Below, piece by piece: positions 36,101 to 44,676 of a stretch of 64,000 nt of DNA. Location of the stretch: NCBI RefSeq assembly GCF_012641405.1, contig NZ_JABAII010000018.1, forward strand, positions 62,001-126,000, given 5' to 3'. Source of the stretch: Rhizobium sp. P40RR-XXII. Lineage in GTDB: Bacteria > Pseudomonadota > Alphaproteobacteria > Rhizobiales > Rhizobiaceae. The stretch's first letter is position 1, and each line of letters starts with the position of its first letter. Below the pieces are notes generated by a model. The model worked only from the letters and a program-made list of their open reading frames with translations. It was not told the DNA's origin and searched no databases. The position numbers and the translations under genes were made by a program.

Positions 36101-37185
36101 CCAATGACAAGGAAAAGGCGATCCTCGACGCCTGGAAGGAAATCCTCGACATCGGCGACATCGGAGTCACGGAGAATTTCTTCGATATCGGCGGCCAATC
36201 GCTGGCGGCCGTGCGCATCGTCTCGCGCCTGAAGATGCGTCATCCCGAATGGCCGCTGACAATCGCCGACATGTTCAATCACCCGACCGTGCGCGATCTG
36301 GCGCTTGCGATCGACGGCAACCGCGATGAGGCCGGTGTCGACGTGGTCTATCTTCGACGAAACGGCGATCGGCCCGTGCTCTATTGCTTCCCCGGTCTCC
36401 TCGTCAGCACGCGCGAATATATGCGCCTGGTCGACTATCTCGGCCCGGAACAACCGGCAACGGGTTTCATCTGCTATTCACTGACCGAAACCAAGACGCT
36501 CAGCAGCCGCGTCGAAGATATCACGGCGCGCTACGCCGAGGCCGTGCGCAGAAAAGCCAAGGGTCGGCCTTGCGCCTTCCTCGGCTGGTCGTGGGGCGGG
36601 CTGCTTGCCTATGAGGCCGCGAAGCAGCTCGGCAGCGACATCGACCTGCGCATGATCGGCATGGTCGATGTCTGCGACATGGACGAGGAATTCACCGTCG
36701 GCATCATGCCACGCTTTGAAGATGGGGTCCGCGACCTCACCCATGCCGCCGTTCAACGCTGGTTGGAAACCACACCGATGCGCGAGGACTGGAAGAGACT
36801 TTTCGCCGCCATGAACGAGGAAGTCTACGAGCAGTTCCTCCACCATGTCGTCAAGCACAACGTCAAGCTGCCAACAGACGGTCCGGACATCGGCTCCGAG
36901 GAGCACACGTTCTGGATCCTCATCGACAATGCGATGATCTTCCGAAACTACCGCCTTGAGCAGTCCGATTTCCGCATCCACGCTTTTGCGGCCGAGGATT
37001 CCCTCACACGTGCCCTCAACGTTATCGACTGGCGGCGCTATTCGCAAAACGCCACCGCCTCGGAGATCGTCACCGGCACCAATCATCTGACGATCATCGG
37101 CAAGACGCCCTTCCATCAGCGTTTCGCGCGACGGCTCGATCACGCTTTTGCACCGGGCTCTCTGTCCGCCGGCATCATCAAGTAA
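33187..37185 (+). CDS. Single-module NRPS, C-A-T-TE (siderophore assembly)
   Basis: A protein of about 1332 residues if started at ATG 33187 (GTG 33115 and ATG 33151 are alternatives). Order: condensation domain (21 to about 440; SLSPAQSRIWLLSE), adenylation (about 470-985; YTSGSTGVPKG, NGYGPTET, KSGDLGRW, RGFRIEPGEIEAVL, conserved lysine in GPNSKLDRA), thiolation (GGQSLAA, Ser1005) and type I thioesterase (about 1058-1320; GWSWGGLLAYE, late histidine in TNHLTIIG). The domain order equals EntF. The condensation motif is degenerate, LHAILADA at 149-156 instead of HHxxxDG. With one module and a TE, the enzyme probably loads one hydroxamate amino acid repeatedly and releases a cyclised or oligomeric product. 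By hand alignment, the A domain keeps an Asp at the amino-group position; substrate unassigned. Confidence 0.9.
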   Translation: MTIHDRNAKAMNDSDYVAKCSLSPAQSRIWLLSETGNEAVYGRQILAVTFPPVSPAMAHQALVMLSRQHPLITSEFEAWPGGTVQQILRNDRTVDIIETELAGGGDLSTALTAAAATEQARSIDLTNGNPARFILATQNGQAVGAVFSLHAILADAVTLDLLATDFLRNIDSSGSAGIAETTLADAASWMTGNGAPRNPAPELVDFWFQRLTAQENVASLPPQTSAGKDIVDEAWFEHVLEVPVTGRSFQTSATAETSRDLLAALGIVLRRHSGHSTQRIGLVTRPESQTVAARSEDVLILTTELSGAMTLADVRTAFAEEIETAARQALPFEVLADALLRRDELFDTTGLVKTLLDVRHALRFTEEIPDGAASRSVVEPQARRDAELVITVSPVSGDRLRIGFGFDPLKHDGKQILRFADDLAIALARQNTNPGEQIKQVPFVSPEELDKLSAPYPDTPEPDDGTPIHEVISAQARRRPNAFAVAQGEKSVTHGELEAAANRLAHRLIALGLGPEKRVAIALEKSIDAIIAILAVLKSGGAFTPVEPDHPEARNRHILAAPGLSLVISRARNIANLPSDIATPFLNLDTVDLSSESSEAPATVIAPQQLAYVIYTSGSTGVPKGVAVEHDPLAHHCKATLRIYEMSEESCEYPVLPFTSDGGHERWMVPLMAGGGVVLTQDKLATPDDAFAMMKCHGVNNASLPTSYVRGLAEYAGENSEIPRLRLYSFGGEALSQAVFDMITENLKARLLINGYGPTETIMTPMIWKIPAGTRFEGTVAPIGRGVGDRRIYVLDADLAPVPVGVIGEIYIGGSGLARGYLGQPELTADRFIPDPFSPNGRLYKSGDLGRWREDGIVEFAGRVDHQIKLRGFRIEPGEIEAVLRSDQRVAEAVVLLHNEGGRSALVAYVVPREGESLGITELRRAAMTDLPDYMVPQTIMLIDKLPMGPNSKLDRAALPAPRIEREMAAPANDKEKAILDAWKEILDIGDIGVTENFFDIGGQSLAAVRIVSRLKMRHPEWPLTIADMFNHPTVRDLALAIDGNRDEAGVDVVYLRRNGDRPVLYCFPGLLVSTREYMRLVDYLGPEQPATGFICYSLTETKTLSSRVEDITARYAEAVRRKAKGRPCAFLGWSWGGLLAYEAAKQLGSDIDLRMIGMVDVCDMDEEFTVGIMPRFEDGVRDLTHAAVQRWLETTPMREDWKRLFAAMNEEVYEQFLHHVVKHNVKLPTDGPDIGSEEHTFWILIDNAMIFRNYRLEQSDFRIHAFAAEDSLTRALNVIDWRRYSQNATASEIVTGTNHLTIIGKTPFHQRFARRLDHAFAPGSLSAGIIK

Positions 37186-37217
37186 CCCCCTCCTTCGATA
37201 TCATCTGGAGCTGCATC

Positions 37218-38537
37218 ATGACATCGCACGTGCTCGACCTCGCCGGGGCCGGAATTGGTCCGTTCAACCTTAGCCTTGCCGCCCAGCTCGACTCCGTCCC
37301 GGAACTATCGGTTCACTTCTTCGAACGGCGCCCATCCTTCGCCTGGCATCCGGGGATGATGCTGCCTGGTGCCGAGATGCAAACCTCCATCCTCAAGGAT
37401 CTGGTGACCGCGACCAACCCGACGAGCCCCTGGAGCTTTCTTTCCTATCTTGTTGCTCACAAACGTTTTTATCAGTTTCTTAATGCGGAATATGAAGCCG
37501 TTCCGCGCAAGGAATTCGCCGATTATCTCGGATGGGTCGCACGCGGGCTGACCTCGCTTCGCTTCGGCGCAAGCGTGCACGAGGTTCACGCCAATGACGG
37601 CTTCTTCTCCATCGCCACCGACGATGGCTTAGCCAACGCCCGCAATCTTTCCGTCGGTGTCGGCAAGATCCCGGCTCGCCCGGCCTGGGCCGAGCAGCTG
37701 CCGAAATCGATGACTTTCCATAGCAGCGAGGCAACACAGCGTCTCGGCGATGTGAAGGCTCCGCGCGTCGCCGTTATCGGCGGCGGCCAGAGCGGCGCCG
37801 AGATCGTCGATGCTCTCCTGGATCTGAACGCCGTCTCGACCCTTCACTGGATCAGCCGCCGGCCGAATTTCGAGCCGCTCGATGCCACGCCCTTTACCAA
37901 CGAACTGTTCACGCCGGGCTATATGGAACGCTTCCATGGGCTGCCGGAGGAACTTCGCCTCACCCATATGCGCCGGCAGGTGCTGGCGAGCGACGGTGTT
38001 TCCGCCTCCACCTTGAAAAAGCTCTATCGCCGGCTTTATGAGCGCAAGCTCGAAACTGCGGGCACCCCGGATCACGGCATATCGCTACGCCCTTTCCGCA
38101 ACGTCATCGCGGCCGAGCAGGATGGTCCCGAAATCCGGCTGACCATGCGCAACGGCTTCGATGACAGTATCGAAACGCTGGCGGTCGACATGATCGTCCT
38201 TGCAACCGGCTATCGCTTTGTGCTTCCGGAATTCCTGCATTCGCTCGAAAACCGCATCGAACTGAGCTCCATCGGCGAGCCGGTGCTGGAAAGCGACTTC
38301 TCGCTGGCATGGGACGGCCCGCGTGAAAACCGCATCTTCGTTCTCAATGCCGGCCGCCATAGCCACGGCATTGCGGAACCGCAACTCAGCCTGGCCGCGT
38401 GGCGCAGCGCCGTCATCGCCAACGCCCTGCTCGGACGTGAGCATTTCAATATCGGCCAGCTTGACCCCATCGTTCAATGGGAAACCCACGGACATTTGTC
38501 GGACATCTCTTCGCATATGGGACAGGCGGCCGAATAA
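37218..38537 (+). CDS. IucD/SidA-family amine N-hydroxylase (lysine-type)
   Basis: A 439-residue FAD- and NADPH-dependent N-monooxygenase. FAD loop LAGAGIGPFNLSLAAQLD, then WHPGMMLPGAEMQTSILKDL and NPTSPWSFLSYLVAHKRFY, NADPH loop VAVIGGGQSGAEIVDALL and the late ATGYRFVLPEFL. The wording is closest to lysine N6-hydroxylases (IucD, RhbE, AlcA) rather than to ornithine hydroxylases of the PvdA group, as judged by eye. It makes the N-hydroxy amine that the IucB-type enzyme acylates. Lies 33 bp after the NRPS gene and two bases before the PPTase gene. Confidence 0.92.
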   Translation: MTSHVLDLAGAGIGPFNLSLAAQLDSVPELSVHFFERRPSFAWHPGMMLPGAEMQTSILKDLVTATNPTSPWSFLSYLVAHKRFYQFLNAEYEAVPRKEFADYLGWVARGLTSLRFGASVHEVHANDGFFSIATDDGLANARNLSVGVGKIPARPAWAEQLPKSMTFHSSEATQRLGDVKAPRVAVIGGGQSGAEIVDALLDLNAVSTLHWISRRPNFEPLDATPFTNELFTPGYMERFHGLPEELRLTHMRRQVLASDGVSASTLKKLYRRLYERKLETAGTPDHGISLRPFRNVIAAEQDGPEIRLTMRNGFDDSIETLAVDMIVLATGYRFVLPEFLHSLENRIELSSIGEPVLESDFSLAWDGPRENRIFVLNAGRHSHGIAEPQLSLAAWRSAVIANALLGREHFNIGQLDPIVQWETHGHLSDISSHMGQAAE

Positions 38538-38538
38538 A

Positions 38539-39258
38539 GTGGCCATTCTCCGAGAGGGAGATGGCGTCGCGCAGGTCGAGCTCCATAGCCTGCATCTGCG
38601 CGACGGACTTGATATCCCGGACGGAATGTTGAGCGAACAGGAAAGACACCGCGCGGCGGCATTTCGATCGGCCGAAGCGCGGCGTCTTTTTGTTGCCGGA
38701 CGGTTCCTTTGTCGGCGCGTCCTCGGCAATCTGCTCGGCTGCGCGCCGCAGGCGCTATCCATTGCGATTGCGCTGTCGGGCAGACCCTACCTGTCCGACC
38801 ATCCCGATATCGACTTCAATATTTCCCATGTGCGCGATCGAGTGGCGCTTGCGATCTGTCGCGGCGGTCTTATCGGCATCGATATCGAACGTCTCGATGC
38901 ATTTTCGGAGACGGAGGCCCGCGAGATCATGCCGATGATCCTTTCCGAACATGAGCTCGATCAAATGCATCAATTGGATGCACTTGATCGCCACGATGCC
39001 TTTGTCGCCTGCTGGGTTCAAAAAGAGGCTGTGCTGAAATGCCTTGGCCAGGGCTTTCTTGCCGACCCGCAAAGCGTGATACTCGTGCCCGGCGACACAA
39101 CCTACAGCATCAATTGCCAAGCGTCTGACGAACCGATTTTCATCCGATCCGGCCGGATGGGTGATGGAGAAACCACGGATTTTCAATGGGCTATCGCGAC
39201 ATCAAGGGCCGCGACAGAGCCGCAATGGCGGCATCACATAGGCGGGATTTCCTTATAG
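38539..39258 (+). CDS. 4-prime-phosphopantetheinyl transferase (Sfp/EntD type)
   Basis: A 239-residue PPTase that activates the thiolation domain of the NRPS from CoA. FNISHVRDRVALAICRGGLI with GIDIERLDAF holds the Mg-binding Asp/Glu, and WVQKEAVLKCLGQG is the K-E-A motif. Start GTG 38539, one base after the stop of the hydroxylase; a longer frame overlapping that gene is not needed. Having its own PPTase makes the cluster self-sufficient. It is the last gene of the NRPS operon, 80 bp before the iron box of the sigma-factor gene. Confidence 0.9.
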   Translation: MAILREGDGVAQVELHSLHLRDGLDIPDGMLSEQERHRAAAFRSAEARRLFVAGRFLCRRVLGNLLGCAPQALSIAIALSGRPYLSDHPDIDFNISHVRDRVALAICRGGLIGIDIERLDAFSETEAREIMPMILSEHELDQMHQLDALDRHDAFVACWVQKEAVLKCLGQGFLADPQSVILVPGDTTYSINCQASDEPIFIRSGRMGDGETTDFQWAIATSRAATEPQWRHHIGGISL

Positions 39259-39337
39259 ATCGCATGTAAAAGTTAAAATAAAATCAGGCGGATAAGCCAT
39301 GATTTAGGAGATGCTACACTTTTCCGCCTCACTATCT

Positions 39338-39352
39338 TGACTCTCATTATCA
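39338..39352. promoter_or_regulatory. TGA-N9-TCA iron-responsive (RirA-type) box upstream of the sigma factor
   Basis: Exact TGA-CTCTCATTA-TCA, 72 bp upstream of the preferred sigma-factor start, in an AT-rich promoter-like patch. It would repress the sigma gene when iron is plentiful. Confidence 0.65.
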
Positions 39353-39423
39353 TGTTTTATAGGTTCCCTCTCAAAAAGAGGGGTACGACGAAATGCAACT
39401 TTGGATTTCAGCGAGAGCCCGAC

Positions 39424-40014
39424 ATGATTGCCAACCATTCGCAGTCGACTTCCAATGAGCAACTCCAGACAGCACTTCACGCCTATCCGAAACTTCTCTC
39501 CGTCGCGCGCAGGATCACGGGTAACATGACTTTGGCCGAAGATGTCGTGCAGGAGGTTCTCCTGCAGCTGGTCTCCAAGCCGCTTGGGGAAGACATAGCC
39601 GCACCCGCATCCTATGTGATGCGCATGGTGCGCAATCTGGCCACCGACCATGTGCGGCGCCTGCAATATGAACGCGGCCTGTTCGTCGAAGAAGAGATCG
39701 GCGGCAACACCTCCGCCTATGGAAGTCCTGAAGAACACCTCCATGAAGCCGAGGCCTACAAGGCCTTTCGCTGCACGGTCGAAGCCATGCCCGCCAGAAC
39801 CCGCAAGTTCTACGAGGAGCACTATTTCGACGACATTCCCCAGAACATCATCGCCAAGGAAGCCGGCGTGTCCTGTGCCCTTGTTTGCGGCCTCCTGCGG
39901 GAGGCGCATTCGCGTTGCCTCGCCGCCATCTCGCTTGAAGCCGATCATAATTGTGCTGCCGGCAGCGACCACCGGCGAAACCGCTCCGCGCGGGCACGGG
40001 AGATGCGAGCCTGA
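39424..40014 (+). CDS. ECF sigma factor, iron-starvation type (RpoI/FecI-like)
   Basis: A 196-residue sigma factor. Region 2 includes SVARRITGNMTLAEDVVQEV and APASYVMRMVRNLATDHVRR; region 4 includes MPARTRKFYEEHYFDDIPQN then IIAKEAGVSCALVCGLLREA. It belongs to the FecI/PvdS/RpoI group by pattern and by position within siderophore genes. No FecR-like anti-sigma gene is present, and the receptor shows no clear long signalling extension, so control is probably at its own promoter (iron box 72 bp upstream), as known for R. leguminosarum rpoI. Start 39424 is preferred over an upstream ATG at 39352-39358, which would sit in the iron box. Confidence 0.88.
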   Translation: MIANHSQSTSNEQLQTALHAYPKLLSVARRITGNMTLAEDVVQEVLLQLVSKPLGEDIAAPASYVMRMVRNLATDHVRRLQYERGLFVEEEIGGNTSAYGSPEEHLHEAEAYKAFRCTVEAMPARTRKFYEEHYFDDIPQNIIAKEAGVSCALVCGLLREAHSRCLAAISLEADHNCAAGSDHRRNRSARAREMRA

Positions 40015-40073
40015 TGGGAGTACATCGCCATCCTCTGCAAACGGCGCTCAACCGACAGGATAAGGAAAAGCAG

Positions 40074-40547
40074 ATGCAGGAAGCTGTCGAGATAACCGAA
40101 TTCAAAGGCACGATCTGTCGTGCGATCATGTCGGAACTTACGGAGTGGTTCACCGACCCCGATGTCGTCGAAGCCTGCGCAGGCGCAGTCGAAACCCTGC
40201 CGATGTTCGGCTGCATCGAGGCAGACACCGTCTCCGGCTTCGTTTCGCTGCGCGCGCATCCGCCGGCGGCCATGGAAATCCTGGTGATCGCAACGCGGCG
40301 CCAATATCATCGCAGCGGTGTCGGCAAGCGATTGCTGGCCGCCGCCGAGACATTCGCGCGATCCTCCAATTGCAAGCTGTTGACGGTGAAGACGCTCGCT
40401 CCGCGTGGCAAAGACGAGCCGCAATATGAAAAGACGCGCGCCTTTTATGACAGGAACGGCTTCATCCGCGCGGAGATCTTTCCGACGCTTTGGCGCGAGA
40501 GCGACCCCTGTCTTTTCTTCGTCAAGCCATTGATTTCAATCAATTAA
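40074..40547 (+). CDS. GNAT-family N-acetyltransferase
   Basis: A 157-residue single-domain acetyltransferase. The acetyl-CoA loop is in EILVIATRRQYHRSGVGKRL, followed by KTRAFYDRNGFIRAEIFPTL. AAGGA lies upstream of ATG 40074; another start at 40014 would overlap the sigma-factor stop. It sits between the sigma factor and the Fhu-type importer, so it is likely iron-regulated. It could acetylate the siderophore backbone amine (as VbsC does in vicibactin synthesis) or a biosynthetic intermediate; its true substrate is unknown. Confidence 0.75.
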   Translation: MQEAVEITEFKGTICRAIMSELTEWFTDPDVVEACAGAVETLPMFGCIEADTVSGFVSLRAHPPAAMEILVIATRRQYHRSGVGKRLLAAAETFARSSNCKLLTVKTLAPRGKDEPQYEKTRAFYDRNGFIRAEIFPTLWRESDPCLFFVKPLISIN

Positions 40548-40608
40548 CAAAGCCGATTCGCCGGCAATCAACATCTCGGGAAGCCGGAGCGCTTCAGCAG
40601 GAACGATA

Positions 40609-41421
40609 ATGAAAGACGAAACGACTGCCCGAAACGATCAGCAGCATGCAACGGCTTTCACGACGGAAGGCTTGCGTTTCGAGGTCGATGGCAAAACCAT
40701 TCTTCACCCGCTCGATATCAGCTTCAAAGCCGGCGAAATTTCCGGCCTGATCGGCCATAACGGCTCCGGCAAATCCACGCTGATCAAATTGCTGGCGCGG
40801 CAGATTCAGCCGACGGGCGGTCGCATCCTGTTCGACGGCGCAGCAGTCAGCGCCTATGACACGCGTGCTTTCGCGCGCGCCGTCGCCTATTTGCCGCAAG
40901 ACACCACATCGGCTGCCGGCATGAAGGTCGAGGAGCTTGTCGCGTGCGGGCGCTATCCCTGGCATGGAGCGCTCGGTCGCTTCACCGATCTCGACCGCGA
41001 AAAGGTAGAGACGGCCATGAAGCTGACGCATGTCGATACCCTTGCGGGCCGGATGGTGGATACGCTTTCCGGCGGCGAGCGCCAGCGCGTCTGGATCGCG
41101 ATGCTGGTCGCCCAGGACAGCCGCTGCCTGCTGCTCGACGAGCCGACTTCGGCGCTCGACATCGCCCATCAGATGGAAATTCTCGGGCTTGTGCGGGAGC
41201 TTTGCCGAACAAAGGACTTGAGTGTTATCCTCGTCCTGCACGACATCAACGTCGCGGCGCATTTCTGCGATCATCTGCATGCGCTGAAGCAAGGTCGCCT
41301 GATTGCAACCGGCCCCTCACCAAGCCTCATGAAAGCCGAGACGCTGCATACGATCTACGGCGCCAACATGGGCGTCACGGCCCACCCTGTGCATGGGACG
41401 CCGCTTGCCTATGTCATCTGA
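40609..41421 (+). CDS. Ferric siderophore ABC importer, ATP-binding protein (FhuC/FepC type)
   Basis: A 270-residue ATPase. Walker A GHNGSGKSTLIKLLARQ, signature LSGGERQRVWIAMLVAQ, Walker B CLLLDEPTSALDIAHQ and switch histidine in VLHDINVAAHF. Family wording is that of iron-siderophore importers. AGGA precedes the start. Its end overlaps the start of the binding-protein gene, and the following three genes form one operon. Confidence 0.92.
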   Translation: MKDETTARNDQQHATAFTTEGLRFEVDGKTILHPLDISFKAGEISGLIGHNGSGKSTLIKLLARQIQPTGGRILFDGAAVSAYDTRAFARAVAYLPQDTTSAAGMKVEELVACGRYPWHGALGRFTDLDREKVETAMKLTHVDTLAGRMVDTLSGGERQRVWIAMLVAQDSRCLLLDEPTSALDIAHQMEILGLVRELCRTKDLSVILVLHDINVAAHFCDHLHALKQGRLIATGPSPSLMKAETLHTIYGANMGVTAHPVHGTPLAYVI

Positions 41422-42316
41422 ACGCAGCTTCGAAACCCTGAAGTTATCCCGCCGCGCGCTTCTTGCCGCCGCAGCGCTTTGTGCCGTTCCACGGGCGGGA
41501 ATGGCAGCCGGGCCGATATCAGGCCCGATCGTCTCGCTGGACTATGGCCTGGCCTCGACGCTGCTTGCACTCGGCGTCACGCCGGCGGCAATCGCCTCCC
41601 TTGCCGATTGGAACACATGGGTCGTCGAACCGAAAATGCCTGATGGCGTCATCGATCTCGGCACCACCAGCGAGATCAATCTCGAGGTTCTGGCCAGCGT
41701 GAAGCCGGCACTGATCCTGACGACGCCCTATCTCGCTCCCCTGAAGCCGCGGCTGGAAGCGATCTCGCCGGTCTTGGAACTGACAATCTATGCCGATGGC
41801 GGCGAGGCACTGCAGCGTTCCATCACGGCGACACGGTTGCTTGCCGACGCCATCGGGCGACGGTCCCACGCGGAAGATTTCCTTGCCCGGTCCGAGCAAT
41901 TCTTCGACGATTGCGCAATGCGGGTGAAGAAGCTCAACCCTCCGCCATTGGCGCTCATCAATTTTGTCGACACCCGCCACGCCCGTATCTATTGCGGTGC
42001 CGGCCTCTACCAGAACGTCATGACCAGGATCGGCCTGAAGAATGCGTGGACCGGGCCTGGCGACTATTGGGGCTTCGAGACAATCGGGCTGGAGCAATTG
42101 GCAACGCTCGATCAAAGCCTGCGCCTGATCGCATTCGAACCTCTGCTCCCACCCAACGTCCTCGACAACCTGCGGGATAGTCCGTTGTGGACCAGCCTCC
42201 CCTTCGTGCGGGCCGGGCGCGTATCGGTGCTGCCGGGCACCTTGATGTTCGGCATGGTACAGGAAGCGGAACGCTTTGCGCGCATCCTGCTCGATCATCT
42301 GGAAAAATTCGCATGA
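41411..42316 (+). CDS. Ferric siderophore binding protein (FhuD type)
   Basis: A 301-residue type III periplasmic binding protein. The N-terminal KLSRRALLAAAALCAVP followed by AGMAAG is a twin-arginine-like signal peptide. The mature protein has the FhuD/BtuF pattern (PIVSLDYGLASTLLALGVTP; LGTTSEINLEVLASVKPALI). It accepts the ferric hydroxamate from the outer-membrane receptor and passes it to the permease. Start 41411 overlaps the ATPase stop; the stop overlaps the permease start by four bases. Confidence 0.9.
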   Translation: MSSERSFETLKLSRRALLAAAALCAVPRAGMAAGPISGPIVSLDYGLASTLLALGVTPAAIASLADWNTWVVEPKMPDGVIDLGTTSEINLEVLASVKPALILTTPYLAPLKPRLEAISPVLELTIYADGGEALQRSITATRLLADAIGRRSHAEDFLARSEQFFDDCAMRVKKLNPPPLALINFVDTRHARIYCGAGLYQNVMTRIGLKNAWTGPGDYWGFETIGLEQLATLDQSLRLIAFEPLLPPNVLDNLRDSPLWTSLPFVRAGRVSVLPGTLMFGMVQEAERFARILLDHLEKFA

Positions 42317-44298
42317 CCCGCATCGAAGCAAACAATCCCCTAGGTGCTCCGGCCGTGGCGCTGACGCTGCTGGCACTCGCCGGTCTCCTCTCCTGGCATC
42401 AATTGGCCCCTGATTTTTCACGTCTGATGACGCAGGAAGCCGGTTACGATCCGCAGCGTCTGCTGCTGCTCTATTCGACGCTGCCGAGAATTATGACGGC
42501 GTTGCTGGCCGGTGCCGCGCTCTCGCTGTCAGGAAGCCTGTTGCAGCAGGTGCTGCGCAATCCGCTGGCCTCTCCCTCGACGCTCGGCATTTCCGCGGGT
42601 GCCAACCTTGCGCTGGTGGCCGTCATGCTCGCCTTCCCCGCCGTACAAGGCCTTAGCCGCGATGCGGTCGCCCTGTTCGGGAGTGCCGCAGCCGCGGCCG
42701 TTGTTTTCCTCATCGGCGCAAGACGCGGCTTCTCGCCCCTGGCGCTCGTCCTTGCCGGATTGATCGTCGGCGTCTGGAGCGGCGCGCTCGCCGCCATTCT
42801 CGTCCTGATGAACGATCGCTACCTTTCCGGCCTCTTCATCTGGGGCGCCGGATCGCTGGCGCAGCAAAGCTGGACCATTCCACTTTCTCTCCTTCCCAAG
42901 ATCGTCATCCTCTTCGCCGCAGCCCTGCTGATGGCGCGGCCGCTCTCGCTCATGGAGCTAGGCGACAGCGGCGCCAGCGGACTTGGGCTATCGGTGAAAC
43001 GAACACGTATCGCTGCCGTCTGCATCGCGATTGCGCTTGCTGCCATCGTCACCAGTGCCGTCGGCGTCATCGGCTTTATCGGTTTGATCGCGCCGCGCGT
43101 CACCCAGATTGCCGGCGCCCGGCAGATGAAGAGCCAACTCGTCTGGTCTCCCCTCATCGGCGCAGGACTATTGCTTCTGACGGATGAAGCATTGGTGCTC
43201 CTTTCCGGCGCATCTTCGACCTTCCTTCCGACAGGAGCCATTACAGCCTTGCTCGGCGCACCGCTTCTGCTTCTGATGCTGCCGCGCCTGAAGACGGTGC
43301 AGCGCAATGTTGCGAACCCGTCGCAGGATGCGAACCGCGCCATGCGAACACCGAAAGCGCTGCTGGTTGCCTCAATTCCGGCGCTCGCCCTTCTGCTAGC
43401 CGGTGCGGTCTTCTTCGGGCGCGCACCGGACGGCGCGTGGACGTTCCTCACCTATATGCATTGGCCCGACGTGCTGCCCTATCGGCTGCCACGCATCGCC
43501 GGCGCCTTTGCCGCCGGCATGATGCTGGGCGTTGTCGGCGCCATCCTGCAACGGCTGAGCGGCAACGAGATGGCGAGCCCCGAGGTGCTGGGCATTTCCG
43601 CGGGCGCGACCCTGGGCGTCACCGCCGCGCTTTTTCTGCTGCCTGCTCCAGGCATTGTCGCGCAGCTCGGCTTCGGCGGTCTCGGCGCTTTCGCCGTCCT
43701 CGTCGCCATTTTCCTTTTCGGCGTCCGATCGGGCTTCGCGCCCGAGCGTGTGCTTCTAACAGGTATCGCACTCGGGGCCATGCTGGATGCCTTCATCAGC
43801 GTGCTCGCCGCCGGCGGCGATCCTCGTACAATGATCGTCATGCAATGGATGAGCGGCTCGACCTATCTTGTTGATACACCAAAGGCAATTGCCGCGACAA
43901 CCGCAGCGGCGGCAGGCCTTGCACTTGCATTCCTCGCCCATCGATGGCTCGATCTTTTACCGCTCGGTCCACAAGCAGCGCAAGCGATCGGCATCCGCGT
44001 CAATCTCGCCCGCGCCTGCCTCTTTGCGCTGGCCGCAACCATGACCGCCGCCGCCACACTCATCCTCGGCCCCTTGAGCTTCATCGGCCTCATGGGCCCG
44101 CATCTGGCAAGAGAGCTCGGATTGCAAGGCGCCGCGCCCCAACTCGCCGGCGCAGCGCTGGCAGGCGGTGGCCTGATGGTGCTTGCGGACTGGTTCGGCA
44201 GAATGATCGCGTTCCCATATCAAATGCCCGCCGGCCTCGTCTCAGCACTCGTGGGGGCGCCAGTGCTGCTGGTGATGCTGATAAATCGATCGAAATGA
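42313..44298 (+). CDS. fhuB: Double-length ferric hydroxamate permease (FhuB)
   Basis: A 661-residue inner-membrane protein made of two fused FecCD permease halves (about 1-340 and 350-661), as in FhuB. Each half repeats the G-N-P-L-A-S-P pattern: LRNPLASPSTLGISAGANLA in the first and GNEMASPEVLGISAGATLGV in the second. Each also ends with GFIGLIAPR or SFIGLMGPH. Fusion of both halves is typical of ferric hydroxamate importers, in agreement with the hydroxamate enzymes nearby. Start ATG 42313, translationally coupled to the binding protein. Confidence 0.94.
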   Translation: MTRIEANNPLGAPAVALTLLALAGLLSWHQLAPDFSRLMTQEAGYDPQRLLLLYSTLPRIMTALLAGAALSLSGSLLQQVLRNPLASPSTLGISAGANLALVAVMLAFPAVQGLSRDAVALFGSAAAAAVVFLIGARRGFSPLALVLAGLIVGVWSGALAAILVLMNDRYLSGLFIWGAGSLAQQSWTIPLSLLPKIVILFAAALLMARPLSLMELGDSGASGLGLSVKRTRIAAVCIAIALAAIVTSAVGVIGFIGLIAPRVTQIAGARQMKSQLVWSPLIGAGLLLLTDEALVLLSGASSTFLPTGAITALLGAPLLLLMLPRLKTVQRNVANPSQDANRAMRTPKALLVASIPALALLLAGAVFFGRAPDGAWTFLTYMHWPDVLPYRLPRIAGAFAAGMMLGVVGAILQRLSGNEMASPEVLGISAGATLGVTAALFLLPAPGIVAQLGFGGLGAFAVLVAIFLFGVRSGFAPERVLLTGIALGAMLDAFISVLAAGGDPRTMIVMQWMSGSTYLVDTPKAIAATTAAAAGLALAFLAHRWLDLLPLGPQAAQAIGIRVNLARACLFALAATMTAAATLILGPLSFIGLMGPHLARELGLQGAAPQLAGAALAGGGLMVLADWFGRMIAFPYQMPAGLVSALVGAPVLLVMLINRSK

Positions 44299-44676
44299 CC
44301 CCTTCACCTTTGCCATATGTACACTTTGTAAGATCGTGAATATGGTACACTAATGACGCTTTGCATTAGGTGTGCCATTGCCATTGTCCAACGCAACCGA
44401 TTTGCAAATTGAAAGCTGGCAGCCATCCCGCTTCGAGAAGCACCGGAAAGCTCTAACCACGTTGGCGCAGAAAGCCGACCTTGACTGGGTTATCAATCGC
44501 TTCCACCACCATCCGTGCCCACTCCGGAGCCGCTGGAGCACGGCGAAAAAGGAGAGTGGATGCCCATAATCTTGGCCGTTCCTACACAATACAGTTAGCA
44601 GTAAGCTACGAAGCAGATCTCGCCGAGTTTGGAGATACATCAGGACCGCCCCCACAACGAGACGCCCGCCATACAC
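44299..44676. other. Gap between fhuB and the convergent receptor gene
   Basis: About 380 bp with only short frames (for example 44372-44569) that I cannot relate to a family. No clear terminator hairpin was found by eye. TGTACAC and GGTACAC occur near 44322 and 44345 as partial repeats. Confidence 0.4.

Noticed and set aside
37218..39258. Calling the locus vicibactin (vbs)
   Set aside because: The hydroxylase reads more like the lysine type, and the MetC-like and LysA-like genes are not part of vbs as I recall it; no vbs symbol was therefore assigned.
40534..40547. TTGATT-TC-AATCAA repeat before the Fhu importer as an iron box
   Set aside because: Its spacing is TGA-N6-TCA, not N9, and it lies inside the last codons of the acetyltransferase gene.
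44372..44569. 65-codon frame between fhuB and the receptor gene
   Set aside because: Could be a transposase scrap, but nothing recognisable supports it.
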